Shown: positions 44,884-52,837 of the stretch, in pieces
How positions within the stretch are numbered: position 1 is the stretch's first letter
Layout: each line of letters begins with the position of its first letter
Source: Parvularcula sp964219355
Lineage (GTDB): Bacteria; Pseudomonadota; Alphaproteobacteria; Caulobacterales; Parvularculaceae
Direction: 5' to 3'
Length of the DNA: 64,000 nt
NCBI GenBank assembly: GCA_964219355.1
Contig: CAXPOZ010000001.1
Span: 620,001 to 684,000, forward strand
The notes under the pieces: generated by a model
What the model was told of the DNA's origin: nothing
Database searches by the model: none
The model's input: only the letters and a program-made list of their open reading frames with translations
Translations under genes and position numbers: made by a program

Positions 44884-46002
44884 TCAGACCCTCAGCGGCA
44901 TCAGCACGTAAAGTGCCTGCACATCATCCGTGTCCGTCACCACCGTCGGCGAAGCGGCATCGGCAAAATGGAGGGTCGCATTATCACCGGTGATCTGATC
45001 GGCGATATCGAGGAGATATTTCGCGTTAAAGCCAATATCGAGATCTTCCGCGCGGTAATCGACAGAGAGTTCCTCGGTCGCACTGCCCGTCTCGGGATTG
45101 TTAACGAGCAGGGTCAGCTGGTCTTCGCGGAGAGAGAGCTTCACCGAGCGGGTCTTGTCCGCAGAGACGGTGGAGACCCGGTCGACGGCCCGGCGGAAAG
45201 CGGCGTTCTCGACTTCGAGGACCCGGTCATTGCCGGTCGGGATAACGCGGGCATAGTCCGGGAACGTGCCGTCGATCAGCTTTGAGGTCAGGACGATGTC
45301 GTCAAAGGCAAAGCGGATGCGCGATTCCGAAATCGTGATCGAGATGTCATCGCCCGCATCATCGAGCAGGCGGCGCAGTTCGAGCACGGCTTTACGCGGC
45401 ACAATCACGCCCGGCATATCAGCAGCCCCATCGGGGAGCGCCGCATCAAGGCGGGCCAGACGGTGACCGTCCGTTGCGACTGCCCGGAGGACCGATTTGC
45501 CGTCTTCCTGATGGGCATGAAGATATATGCCGTTGAGGTAGTAGCGCGTCTCTTCCTGGCTCATCGCAAAACGGGTGCGATCAACAAGGCGGCGCAGATC
45601 CGCAGTCGGCATGGTGAAGCTCGCGCCCTCTCCGTCTCCAGCAAGAGAGGGGAAGTCCTGATCCGGCAAAACCGCGAGCTGGAATTCAGACTTGCCTGCA
45701 GAGACCGTCAGTCGTCCGCCGTCTTCGCCGCTGTCGAGCGCAATCTGCGCGCCTTCAGGCAGCTTCTTGACGATGTCGAAGAGCGTGATCGCCGATGCCG
45801 TGATCCCGCCATTGGCGGTGACATCAGCCGGAATCTGCTCGACAATCTCGATATCGAGATCGGTCGCCGTCAAGGACATGGTGCCGCCCTCCGCGCGCAT
45901 CAGCACGTTGGAGAGGATCGGAATAGTGTTCCGCCGTTCCACGACACTTTGGACGTGGTTGAGGGCTTTCAGGAACGTCGCCCGTTCAATCGTAACCTGC
46001 AT
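44884..46002 (-). CDS. dnaN: DNA polymerase III beta sliding clamp
   Basis: Processivity clamp of the replicative polymerase. The 372-residue protein has three repeated clamp domains, with the conserved start MQVTIERATFLKALNHVQSV, RNTIPILSNVL, and the C-terminal hydrophobic-cleft ending DDVQALYVLMPLRV. It lies 93 bp after dnaA and 4 bp before recF. Confidence 0.97.
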   Translation of the reverse strand: MQVTIERATFLKALNHVQSVVERRNTIPILSNVLMRAEGGTMSLTATDLDIEIVEQIPADVTANGGITASAITLFDIVKKLPEGAQIALDSGEDGGRLTVSAGKSEFQLAVLPDQDFPSLAGDGEGASFTMPTADLRRLVDRTRFAMSQEETRYYLNGIYLHAHQEDGKSVLRAVATDGHRLARLDAALPDGAADMPGVIVPRKAVLELRRLLDDAGDDISITISESRIRFAFDDIVLTSKLIDGTFPDYARVIPTGNDRVLEVENAAFRRAVDRVSTVSADKTRSVKLSLREDQLTLLVNNPETGSATEELSVDYRAEDLDIGFNAKYLLDIADQITGDNATLHFADAASPTVVTDTDDVQALYVLMPLRV

Positions 46003-46095
46003 GTAGTTCGCCTGATCCTGGCTAAGGTGGGCTGCGATAAAAGCACAGCCCGACCCATGATGCCAGTGTGATCTTTGGGAGGGAGCGGAAGCGCC

Positions 46096-47532
46096 TTAGA
46101 GCCCGAAATGATCGAAAATCGTGTTGATCTTGTGCCCGAAGGTCTTGTCGCCAGTCGAGAAGATTTCCGCTTGATCGATCGAATGCATCACTGTTGTGTG
46201 ATCACGAGCGATCATACTGCCAATCGCTTTGAGGCTTTCATCCGTCAGCTTACGAGCAGAGAGACAGAAAGCCTGCCGGGCACGAACCAGTTCACGGCGG
46301 CGCGACTTGCTACGCAGGTCTGCTGAGGTCACCCCGAAGGTGCTGGCCGTGAAGCTGAAGACGTCTTCAAGAGTTGTCTGCGCTTTCTGGCTGGCCAGTT
46401 TCTCAGACAGGATTTCGCGAACCCATTCATCTGTGATCGGGCCGTCATTGTCACGCGCAACGATTGCGATCTCGAAATAACGCAGGATACCGAGGAGTTC
46501 GCGAACGGAGACATCGCAGCGCCGGGCGATGTAATCGAGATGGCGTTGGGGAATCTCCGTACCCGTCCGTGCCGTGAACTGTTCAGCTGAACGATTGACG
46601 ATACGCAACCGCAGGATGGCGTCGGGCTTACCGATGCGGATGCTCGCGCCGCCCTTGAGGCGTTCGGTTAGTCGAGGTGAGATACCGGTCTCTGCAAGCT
46701 CGCCCGGTGAGAGAGCGCCAGCTACGAGGATTGGCTTACCGAGCGGCTGGAACCGCTCCATCAGGCAAGCCAGTTCTTCTTGTGTCCGTTTCCGCCCACG
46801 CAGGAGCTGGACATCATCAAAGACCAAAAGGTCAGTGTCATTGAGGTGCGCGCGCAAATCCTTGATCGAATTCGAAACGACCGCGTCAGATACGTCCGCC
46901 ACAAGACTTTCATAGGTGATGTACATGATGCGCCGGCCTGGGAAGCGGCGGCTATACTCATTACACGCGGCATTCAGGAGGTGCGATTTGCCGTAGCCAT
47001 TATTGCCGTAGAGGTAGGTTACCGGCGCGCCTGACCCTTCGATCACCTGCTCGGTTGCGAGCCGCGCCATGCGGTTGGTTTCATTGACGCAGAAATTGTC
47101 GAGGGTCTGCATGGCATTGACCAGTACGTTGAGAGAATTGTCGGAAGGCTGTGTCGTCTCTTCATCTGATTCAGGCAAGGGGGCAGCAGAAATTTCGCGT
47201 GCCGGGCGCGCCATCAGCGCAGCACTGGCCTGTTTTGCCGCATCTTCAGCACGGATCACTGATGACATTTGCACGCCTTCTGACCCTTCACAGATCTCAA
47301 TCGTCTCTACAGGCCCGAAATGCTCGCACCAGAGCGCGTGAACACCTGTCGCAAAGCGCGTCGAGATACGATCAGCGGCCAGACGGTTCTTGGCAAAGAG
47401 CGTCGCGCGGCGGGAGTCATACTCACCCACATCGATAGGATCGAAATAGCTGGTGTAGATGTCGGTGCCGTAGAAGTCTTTCAGGCCATCGCGGAACGCG
47501 GCCAGTTTCGTTTCTTGGTTTTCTTGCGTCAT
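46096..47532 (-). CDS. dnaA: Chromosomal replication initiator DnaA (divergent)
   Basis: AAA+ protein that binds oriC and opens the duplex. The 478-residue product has a short N-terminal domain I, an AAA+ core with Walker A YGNNGYGKSHLLNA and Walker B LLVFDDVQLL, and the box-VII-like SPRLTERLKGG. Domain IV has RARQAFCLSARKLT and the DnaA signature RDHTTVMHS. Several positions differ from the usual family: serine for threonine in Walker A, RL-x-x-RL in place of RLRSRF, and a divergent sensor-2 region. The order dnaA-dnaN-recF-gyrB is conserved. The start is ATG 47532; an upstream ATG at 47556 is less likely. Confidence 0.93.
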   Translation of the reverse strand: MTQENQETKLAAFRDGLKDFYGTDIYTSYFDPIDVGEYDSRRATLFAKNRLAADRISTRFATGVHALWCEHFGPVETIEICEGSEGVQMSSVIRAEDAAKQASAALMARPAREISAAPLPESDEETTQPSDNSLNVLVNAMQTLDNFCVNETNRMARLATEQVIEGSGAPVTYLYGNNGYGKSHLLNAACNEYSRRFPGRRIMYITYESLVADVSDAVVSNSIKDLRAHLNDTDLLVFDDVQLLRGRKRTQEELACLMERFQPLGKPILVAGALSPGELAETGISPRLTERLKGGASIRIGKPDAILRLRIVNRSAEQFTARTGTEIPQRHLDYIARRCDVSVRELLGILRYFEIAIVARDNDGPITDEWVREILSEKLASQKAQTTLEDVFSFTASTFGVTSADLRSKSRRRELVRARQAFCLSARKLTDESLKAIGSMIARDHTTVMHSIDQAEIFSTGDKTFGHKINTIFDHFGL

Positions 47533-48112
47533 GTTGGTTGAGATGCCCCGAAGCAACAGACCCTACCCACCCCGAATGGGCTCGAGGGTACACAGATCAA
47601 AAATGAATTACTGAAATTGCCGGCAGGTAAAATTTAGGACCAGTCGACAAGAAGGGGGTTTAAACTACGCGCCCCCAGGGACAGAACTTCGCCCCGTGAC
47701 AAGAAGAAGGATAGGGAATTCGGCCTCATGAGTGGTTGCTAGAATTTCAGCCTTACTCATTTGCGAGTCCGTCCGCATTTTCTGCCCCTATCTTAATTTG
47801 TCAGGGCACCGCCCTAATCGGCACCCGGTTCAAGAACACTAGATATCCTAAGGGCTGTCTGACAAGCCTTCAATTCACCGATTATGTGACTTGACATGCA
47901 TTATGGTGAATAAATTTTACGCCAGAACTTTGCGAATCAACGGTTTGGAGCCAGCTTCGAACATGCAATTTTTTTTCCGCATATTTACCCACATCAGCGC
48001 CGTCAAAAAATTCCAGAAAGTGCTGTTGCAGCATAGGAATTTTAAATTTTAGCAGAACGCACTCTTTGCGCTTAGGACGTAGAGGTCTTAATTGCAGAGT
48101 TTCGACTGCGCA
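47533..48112. other. Candidate chromosomal origin region (oriC), dnaA-rpsT intergenic
   Basis: A 580-bp gap with no convincing gene, AT-richer than its surroundings. AT-rich tracts lie at 47970-47990 (long T-run) and 48037-48052 (AATTTTAAATTTTAG). Near-matches to the DnaA box TTWTNCACA are TTACCCACA at 47985-47993 (plus) and TTATTCACC (minus) at 47905-47913. No perfect consensus box is seen in the gap. Two GANTC methylation-type sites occur at 47765-47769 and 47934-47938. In some Alphaproteobacteria oriC is beside dnaA, in others (e.g. near hemE) elsewhere, so this is a hypothesis only. Confidence 0.45.
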
Positions 48113-48144
48113 ACAAAAAAGCCCGCCTCTTACGAGACGGGCTT
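48113..48144 (-). terminator. Rho-independent terminator of rpsT
   Basis: An 11-bp stem (48119-48129 with 48134-48144, one G-U pair) has a 4-nt loop and is followed on the minus strand by a run of T. It lies about 35 bp past the rpsT stop. Confidence 0.92.
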
Positions 48145-48179
48145 GTTACTTTGTTCAGCACACAGAATTGTGTATGCGA

Positions 48180-48446
48180 TTATGCAGCGACAGCTTTGAC
48201 CCGGCCCGACAGGCGGGACAGTTTACGTGACGCTGTGTTCTTGTGGATAATTCCGCGGCTGACCGCCCGCTGCAGTTCAGACGTCGCGTCGCGCAGCGCA
48301 GTTTGTGCGCCCGATGCATCGCCGGCTGCAATCGCCTCCTCAACGCGGCGCAGGAAAGTGCGCACGCGGCTGCGGCGTGATTTGTTCACGGCGGTCCGGC
48401 GCTCGATTTTGCGGACCATTTTCTTGGCCGATGACGTATTCGCCAT
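48180..48446 (-). CDS. rpsT: 30S ribosomal protein S20
   Basis: An 88-residue helical ribosomal protein beginning MANTSSAKKMVRKIERR, with the family pattern SRRSRVRTFLRRVEEAI and GIIHKNTASRKLSRLSGRV. It binds 16S rRNA. The codons for its IIHK motif contain a perfect DnaA box on the minus strand (48242-48250). It lies beside mutM and the oriC candidate. Confidence 0.97.
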   Translation of the reverse strand: MANTSSAKKMVRKIERRTAVNKSRRSRVRTFLRRVEEAIAAGDASGAQTALRDATSELQRAVSRGIIHKNTASRKLSRLSGRVKAVAA

Positions 48447-48518
48447 GGGATATTCTTCTCCGGGTCGGATGAGACAAGGACGCGCCTATAGTCCGCTGAA
48501 TAAGCTGGGTCAACGCAT

Positions 48519-49373
48519 TTATCGCTGACATGTGCCGCAAAAGAAAGTGGAGCGGCCAGACTGGACGAGGCGTTGTATCGGTGAGGCGCATTTTCGGCAT
48601 GCCTCCCCTGCCCGGTCATAGACGTCAAAGCGGTGCTGGAAATAGCCCATTGCGCCATCTGTGGCCGCAAAATCCCGCAAAGTGGACCCGCCGGCCTCGA
48701 CCGCCTCCTGCAGCACGTCTTTGATGGCCCTGACCAGCTTTTCCGCCCGTGCAGGCCCGACGGTACGGGCCATCCGGCGGGGAGAAAGACCAGCCCGGTA
48801 AAGCGCCTCACAGACATATATATTGCCCAACCCCGCCACGACCCGCTGGTCGAGAAGCGCAGCTTTAAGGGGCGCTGATTTGCCTGCCAGCCGCAACCGC
48901 AGCGTGTCGGCGGTCAGCTCATCAGAGAGCGGCTCCGGTCCCATCCGAGCAAAATGCGCAGAACTGGCAAGCTCCCCTGCCGGTACGAGATCCATGAACC
49001 CAAACCGCCGGGGATCGGCATAAGTCACGCGGGCGAGGCCTTTCGGCCCTTCCAGCTCAAAGATGACATGGACATGGCGGTCTCCCGCCACATCATGATG
49101 ATAATTGCCCGGCGCACCCTTCCCCTCGATGCTGAAACGGCCCGTCATCCCCAGATGCATAATGAGATGCTCACCGCTCTCAAGCTCACCGACCAGATAT
49201 TTGGCCCGTCGCGTGAGCCTGATCATCCGCTGGCCTTCGAGGCGGGAGATAAACTTCTCAGGGAAAGGAAAACGCAGATCGGGCCGGTTGAGGGTGACCG
49301 AGGTAATCCTCCCCCCCTCCATCACAGGCGCCAGCCCGGCGCGGACGGTTTCGACCTCCGGCAATTCAGGCAT
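48519..49373 (-). CDS. mutM: Formamidopyrimidine-DNA glycosylase
   Basis: Base-excision glycosylase for 8-oxoguanine and formamidopyrimidines. The 284-residue protein starts PELPEVETVR with the catalytic Pro1 (after methionine removal) and Glu2. It has KYLVGELESGEHLIMHLGMTGR and the helix-two-turn-helix GLGNIYVCEALYRAGLSP, and ends in a zinc finger with CRKCASPI...CGTCQR. It lies upstream of rpsT on the same strand, 72 bp away. Confidence 0.96.
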   Translation of the reverse strand: MPELPEVETVRAGLAPVMEGGRITSVTLNRPDLRFPFPEKFISRLEGQRMIRLTRRAKYLVGELESGEHLIMHLGMTGRFSIEGKGAPGNYHHDVAGDRHVHVIFELEGPKGLARVTYADPRRFGFMDLVPAGELASSAHFARMGPEPLSDELTADTLRLRLAGKSAPLKAALLDQRVVAGLGNIYVCEALYRAGLSPRRMARTVGPARAEKLVRAIKDVLQEAVEAGGSTLRDFAATDGAMGYFQHRFDVYDRAGEACRKCASPIQRLVQSGRSTFFCGTCQR

Positions 49374-49385
49374 GATGAAGTGCCC

Positions 49386-49862
49386 TCATCCGAACCAGCG
49401 CCGCACCCTTGCCCGATACTCTTCCCATTCCTGCCCGAATAGCGCGGCGAGGTGTTGCTCTTCGCGGACAATGGCGAGCCGGGTCACGGCGAAAACGAAG
49501 ATGATGGCACTGATCAGGAACCAGGCACTGCCGGTGAAGGCAGCACCTGCCATGATGATCATCACATTGCCGAAATAGACGGGGTTCCGGGAATATTTGA
49601 AGGGTCCGTCCGTCACCAGCTTGGTGGCCGGTTTATGCGGCATGATCTCCGTCCTGTATTTGCGAAAGGTCTCGAACACCCATCCATCAATAACAAAAGC
49701 CGCCGCCAGCATCCCGAGGCCAAGCTCGACGAAGCGCTGGCCAGTATCGAGCGGAATGACCTTCGCAAGAAGGAGCGGCCCGAGCAGGCAAAAGCCAAGC
49801 AGAATTGGCGGCCATGGAATGGTATTCGGCCGTTCGGCGTAATTGTGGGGTTCGGTCGGCAT
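49386..49862 (-). CDS. ICMT-like membrane methyltransferase
   Basis: A 158-residue membrane protein with about four predicted helices of the isoprenylcysteine carboxyl methyltransferase/PEMT type. Diagnostic residues are GPFKYSRNPVYFGNVM and the C-terminal block ending EWEEYRARVRRWFG. Bacterial members methylate small or lipid substrates; this target is unknown. Start is ATG 49862. It lies 12 bp upstream of mutM on the same strand. Confidence 0.85.
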   Translation of the reverse strand: MPTEPHNYAERPNTIPWPPILLGFCLLGPLLLAKVIPLDTGQRFVELGLGMLAAAFVIDGWVFETFRKYRTEIMPHKPATKLVTDGPFKYSRNPVYFGNVMIIMAGAAFTGSAWFLISAIIFVFAVTRLAIVREEQHLAALFGQEWEEYRARVRRWFG

Positions 49863-49885
49863 CGCTCGCCTTTAGGCGCTTCGGC

Positions 49886-50296
49886 TTAAAGGCCCAAACT
49901 CGTTTTGAGATGCTGGCGCTGGAGGGGCAGCAATTGCGGCAGCGTGTCGATGACAGCTGCGACCTCTGTCGGATTGGCCCGGCCGACATGCACATCGCCA
50001 TCCACCCGGATCTGGCTGTGAGTGGCGCCAGAAGAGATGTGATAGGTCTCTTCATCCACATCGGCAGCTGCATCTCGCAAATCGGAAAGAATGGCACCCG
50101 CCGCAAGGCCGGTAATGATCTCGGGCCGCTCCGCCGTCAGATCAACAGCGACCGCCGTACCCTGATAATCAACGAAGGCGACAAGGAGACGGCCATCCAG
50201 CGTGGCACTGAGAAGTTCATAGCTGCGGTCTTCCGCTGCCATGCTCCCCGCGACAGCCATCGTCCCGGCTGTCAGGTTCAGCAAATGCTGTAACAT
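49886..50296 (-). CDS. Hypothetical, possibly secreted protein
   Basis: A 136-residue product with a weak N-terminal hydrophobic region (NLTAGTMAVAGSMAA), which could be a signal peptide, and an acidic body. No domain recognised. GGGAGG lies about 12 nt upstream of the ATG. It precedes the ICMT-like gene by 23 bp on the same strand; the opposing frame over the same bases is less plausible. Treat as probable, not certain. Confidence 0.45.
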   Translation of the reverse strand: MLQHLLNLTAGTMAVAGSMAAEDRSYELLSATLDGRLLVAFVDYQGTAVAVDLTAERPEIITGLAAGAILSDLRDAAADVDEETYHISSGATHSQIRVDGDVHVGRANPTEVAAVIDTLPQLLPLQRQHLKTSLGL

Positions 50297-50604
50297 ATCA
50301 GTCGCTAACCTCCCTCAGGCAGCTACCTATATCCCTCCCGGATTCCACCTAATATGCCGGTTCGCATGGCAGTCATGAAGCAGAACATCCCCGCAAGGGA
50401 CTCAAGTAGAAGTGCGGTGGACGTATTCTGTCCAGTGATCATCGCATGTTCTGACCAAAAATTTATCCGCAATTGGATGATTTTATCACATCACAATCAG
50501 TGGAAAACATCATTTTCTGACATGGTTTCAAAGGGTTAAATGGATAAGATAAACGGCCGGAAATCGGTGGATTCCCGGCCGCTGCCCCCTGTCTCGTTCA
50601 AGGG
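50297..50604. other. Intergenic region, AT-richer half, no supported gene
   Basis: A gap of about 308 bp between two minus-strand genes. The part 50450-50540 is visibly AT-richer. An open frame of 61 codons at 50354-50539 has no recognisable features. A terminator-like hairpin lies at its right end (50541-50581). Nothing else was recognised. Confidence 0.5.
50541..50581 (-). terminator. Probable terminator of the SPFH-like gene
   Basis: CGGCCGG (50554-50560) pairs with CCGGCCG (50575-50581), continued by AAATC/GATTC with one mismatch. On the minus strand a T-rich TTTATC tract follows. It lies 24 bp past the stop at 50605. Confidence 0.75.
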
Positions 50605-51546
50605 TCAAGCCGCTTCTCCCTCTGGGGGAAGTAAGAGCGGTGGCCCGTCACCCTGCGGTCCATCTGAGTCGTCATCATTTCCAGCCATACGCTCGATATC
50701 CTGAAAATTGCCCAGAAGGCCCGTGGCTTCAGTCGGGACCACAAAAATTTTGGCCCGACCGGCATTCAGTGTTCGCAGCAAATGCTGACGGATGATCCCG
50801 TCAAACATCTGCGCAATGGCGCGTTCATCCGCCTTTGAGGTGATGGTGCCCATCGCCTCACGCGCCCTTGCCAGATCCGCGATCAGATCCGGCCCCCTGG
50901 CGCCTGAGGCACGGTAAAGATCTGGCGTCCGCAGAATGACCGTGACGTTGATCAACTGCAGGCCAAGGCCGAGATGATCCTTTGCCGCATCCGGCCCGAT
51001 CTCCCGCGACAGCGCGGCAAGTGTGTTGTCACGGATCGGCAGCAGGTTCTCGATGACATCCCGCTGCGCCCAGCGCCCGACTTCCGCCGACAGGATCTCA
51101 CGCAGCCGCCGCGGCAGCTCGATTGAGATCTGCTGCAAGATCCCCGCATTCAGGAGCCCTGCGACAAGCACAGAGTCATCAATCAGCCGGAAGCTGATAC
51201 TGACATCGCCCAGAACGCGGCCGCCTTCCTTTGTCGGGAATGAAAGCTCCTCGACACAGAGCAGTGTTTCATCCGTGCGCAGATTCCCTCGCGATGACGC
51301 AAGGGTCGGCGGCTCAAAGCGGACACCGGGTCTGGGGTCCAGCGCCCCAAGCTGGCGTGCATCGACGCGCCGCGCGAATAAGGGGGCCAAATGATTGGCC
51401 CTTTTCGTCAGGAAACCACGCCTGAGCCATTTGCCGACATAGACACCGAGCTCTGTGCGCTCGATCCTTGTGCCGGCCGGCAGGTTGATAAGGTCACGAC
51501 TATCCACGACAACCGCAGCCCCTTGTACTCGTTCAGTTTTTCTCAT
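50605..51546 (-). CDS. SPFH/band-7-like soluble protein
   Basis: A 313-residue protein with features of SPFH/prohibitin-type proteins: an N-terminal conduit-like strand region, then a helical segment with ELPRRLREILSAEVGRW, and LSREIGPDAAKDHLGLGLQLINVTVIL resembling a C-terminal SPFH helix. No membrane helix is seen, which is unusual for SPFH proteins. The C-terminal tail is acidic and disordered (DDDSDGPQGDG). GGGGGTG precedes the ATG. It is divergent from the unknown gene at 51814 across a 267-bp region with two palindromes. Family assignment is tentative. Confidence 0.5.
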   Translation of the reverse strand: MRKTERVQGAAVVVDSRDLINLPAGTRIERTELGVYVGKWLRRGFLTKRANHLAPLFARRVDARQLGALDPRPGVRFEPPTLASSRGNLRTDETLLCVEELSFPTKEGGRVLGDVSISFRLIDDSVLVAGLLNAGILQQISIELPRRLREILSAEVGRWAQRDVIENLLPIRDNTLAALSREIGPDAAKDHLGLGLQLINVTVILRTPDLYRASGARGPDLIADLARAREAMGTITSKADERAIAQMFDGIIRQHLLRTLNAGRAKIFVVPTEATGLLGNFQDIERMAGNDDDSDGPQGDGPPLLLPPEGEAA

Positions 51547-51571
51547 GTCGACACCCCCATAGCTGTCTCGA

Positions 51572-51590
51572 CGCCGCGAATATCGCGGCG
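51572..51590. promoter_or_regulatory. GC-rich palindrome between divergent genes
   Basis: CGCCGCGA (51572-51579) and TCGCGGCG (51583-51590) are perfect arms around ATA. It lies 26 bp from the SPFH-like start, at a position suited to a repressor operator. No T-run follows on either strand. Confidence 0.5.
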
Positions 51591-51722
51591 AGTACGGACG
51601 AAATAAAGGGTAAAGAGTGCGCCTTATGCCGGCTCAATCCTCGCAAAAAAGAGCAAATATTGATGAGCAGGAGGAAACTTGCCGGGTTCGGCAGGTACCG
51701 GCTATACAGTGGAGAATTTGGC

Positions 51723-51749
51723 GAAATTTGAGAAGTTTTCTCGAATTTC
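51723..51749. promoter_or_regulatory. 27-bp imperfect inverted repeat
   Basis: GAAATT (51723-51728) pairs with AATTTC (51744-51749) and GAGAA (51730-51734) pairs with TTCTC (51738-51742), with single-base offsets and a GTT centre. It lies 64 bp upstream of the ATG at 51814. It could be an operator for that gene or for both divergent genes. Confidence 0.5.
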
Positions 51750-51813
51750 AGGGCAATTGCCGCATTTGCTACCCTCTGATTGTGGTGGACGGGCGGCGCG
51801 GGAGGCTGGCGAG

Positions 51814-52833
51814 ATGGTTTCTGATCGCAGGACATTACCGCTGCACATCCTTTCGCGCGTCCACGCGAAGCAGAATCTCGGCTATGGCGGGATAAAGAAC
51901 CTGGCTCAGAGTGCCGCCGAGCGGGTGGGCCCGGCAGGTGACGTCGACAATGCTTATAAGTTGATCAAGGCGTTCCTTGATTCCGGCACCCCCTTACGCG
52001 GGGCGCCTGAACAGGCCCTGATCGAAGAGCTGCGCGAGAATTTTCAGGAGGCGGAGAATGGCGTGCAGCCCTCTCATGCCGCGATCCTCGATGCCGTGAT
52101 CTCCGAGAATTACGAGCTCGGTCGCGACACGCTGATCAAGTTCTTTGCGCCCTATGAGAAGACCGACCTTGTCGCCAAGAACCTCCGGGGGGAGAGCATC
52201 GCCTCGATCCTGGACGGGCCGTCGGCAGACTTTGCCGTCCTCGACAGCGCCAAGCACATCTCCCAGACTTTTGCGCTCGCGGCGCTGATGTTCAATCGCA
52301 GTGCCGATGACGTCACGCCCTCCGATCCGCGTTTCTCCACGAAAAAGCATTTCAGCTTCATCCGGCGCAGCACGGGCAATTTTGACGGACTGGTCGTGCA
52401 TGGGATGAAATTCGAACCGCATGCGGAGCGGTCAGGCTATACCTATTTCTCCGAGAAATATGAGCGGCACGACCATAACGGCCAGTCGCTGGGCAGCAGG
52501 GAGGCCAATGGCGTCTCCTTTTTCGACCAGTCCCACGTCTTTGGCCTTGCCCGCACGGCGCACCGCCCGGTGTTAAGCTATTTCGTTGGCCATCGTCCGT
52601 CAGATGACGATTTTTACTGGTTCGACGGCATGCTGACGACCATCAATTCGTCAGGCCGCCGGATCTCGGCTCGCGGCCTTTGTATCTGGCACGAGAATGA
52701 AGAGGTCAAGCGCTCCTTAACGGGCATGCGCAGCACGGAGGATATAACCGCCGCGCTGACCACCGACCGGCTGCGCTCTGCCTTTGAAGGTTGGCTGAAT
52801 GATCGCAGCCGTCAGGATATCGTGACGCTCTGA
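51814..52833 (+). CDS. Unrecognised soluble protein
   Basis: A 339-residue protein with no signal peptide or membrane helix. The N-terminal part (about 30-170) is predicted helical (AKQNLGYGGIKNLAQSAAERV, then repeated acidic/helical segments). The C-terminal part (about 200-310) looks beta-rich with many aromatics (RSGYTYFSEKYERHDHNGQ, DDDFYWFDGMLTTINSSGRR). No family recognised. GGGAGG precedes ATG 51814; an upstream frame to 51679 lacks support. It is divergent from the SPFH-like gene. Confidence 0.65.
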   Translation: MVSDRRTLPLHILSRVHAKQNLGYGGIKNLAQSAAERVGPAGDVDNAYKLIKAFLDSGTPLRGAPEQALIEELRENFQEAENGVQPSHAAILDAVISENYELGRDTLIKFFAPYEKTDLVAKNLRGESIASILDGPSADFAVLDSAKHISQTFALAALMFNRSADDVTPSDPRFSTKKHFSFIRRSTGNFDGLVVHGMKFEPHAERSGYTYFSEKYERHDHNGQSLGSREANGVSFFDQSHVFGLARTAHRPVLSYFVGHRPSDDDFYWFDGMLTTINSSGRRISARGLCIWHENEEVKRSLTGMRSTEDITAALTTDRLRSAFEGWLNDRSRQDIVTL

Positions 52834-52837
52834 GCCG

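Noticed and set aside
50354..50539. 61-codon plus-strand frame in the intergenic region
   Set aside because: No Shine-Dalgarno, no recognisable features, composition like the surrounding non-coding bases.
51616..51895. Plus-strand frame of 92 codons overlapping the start of the unknown gene
   Set aside because: Runs across the operator-like inverted repeat and into the unknown gene in another frame; its translation has no recognisable features.
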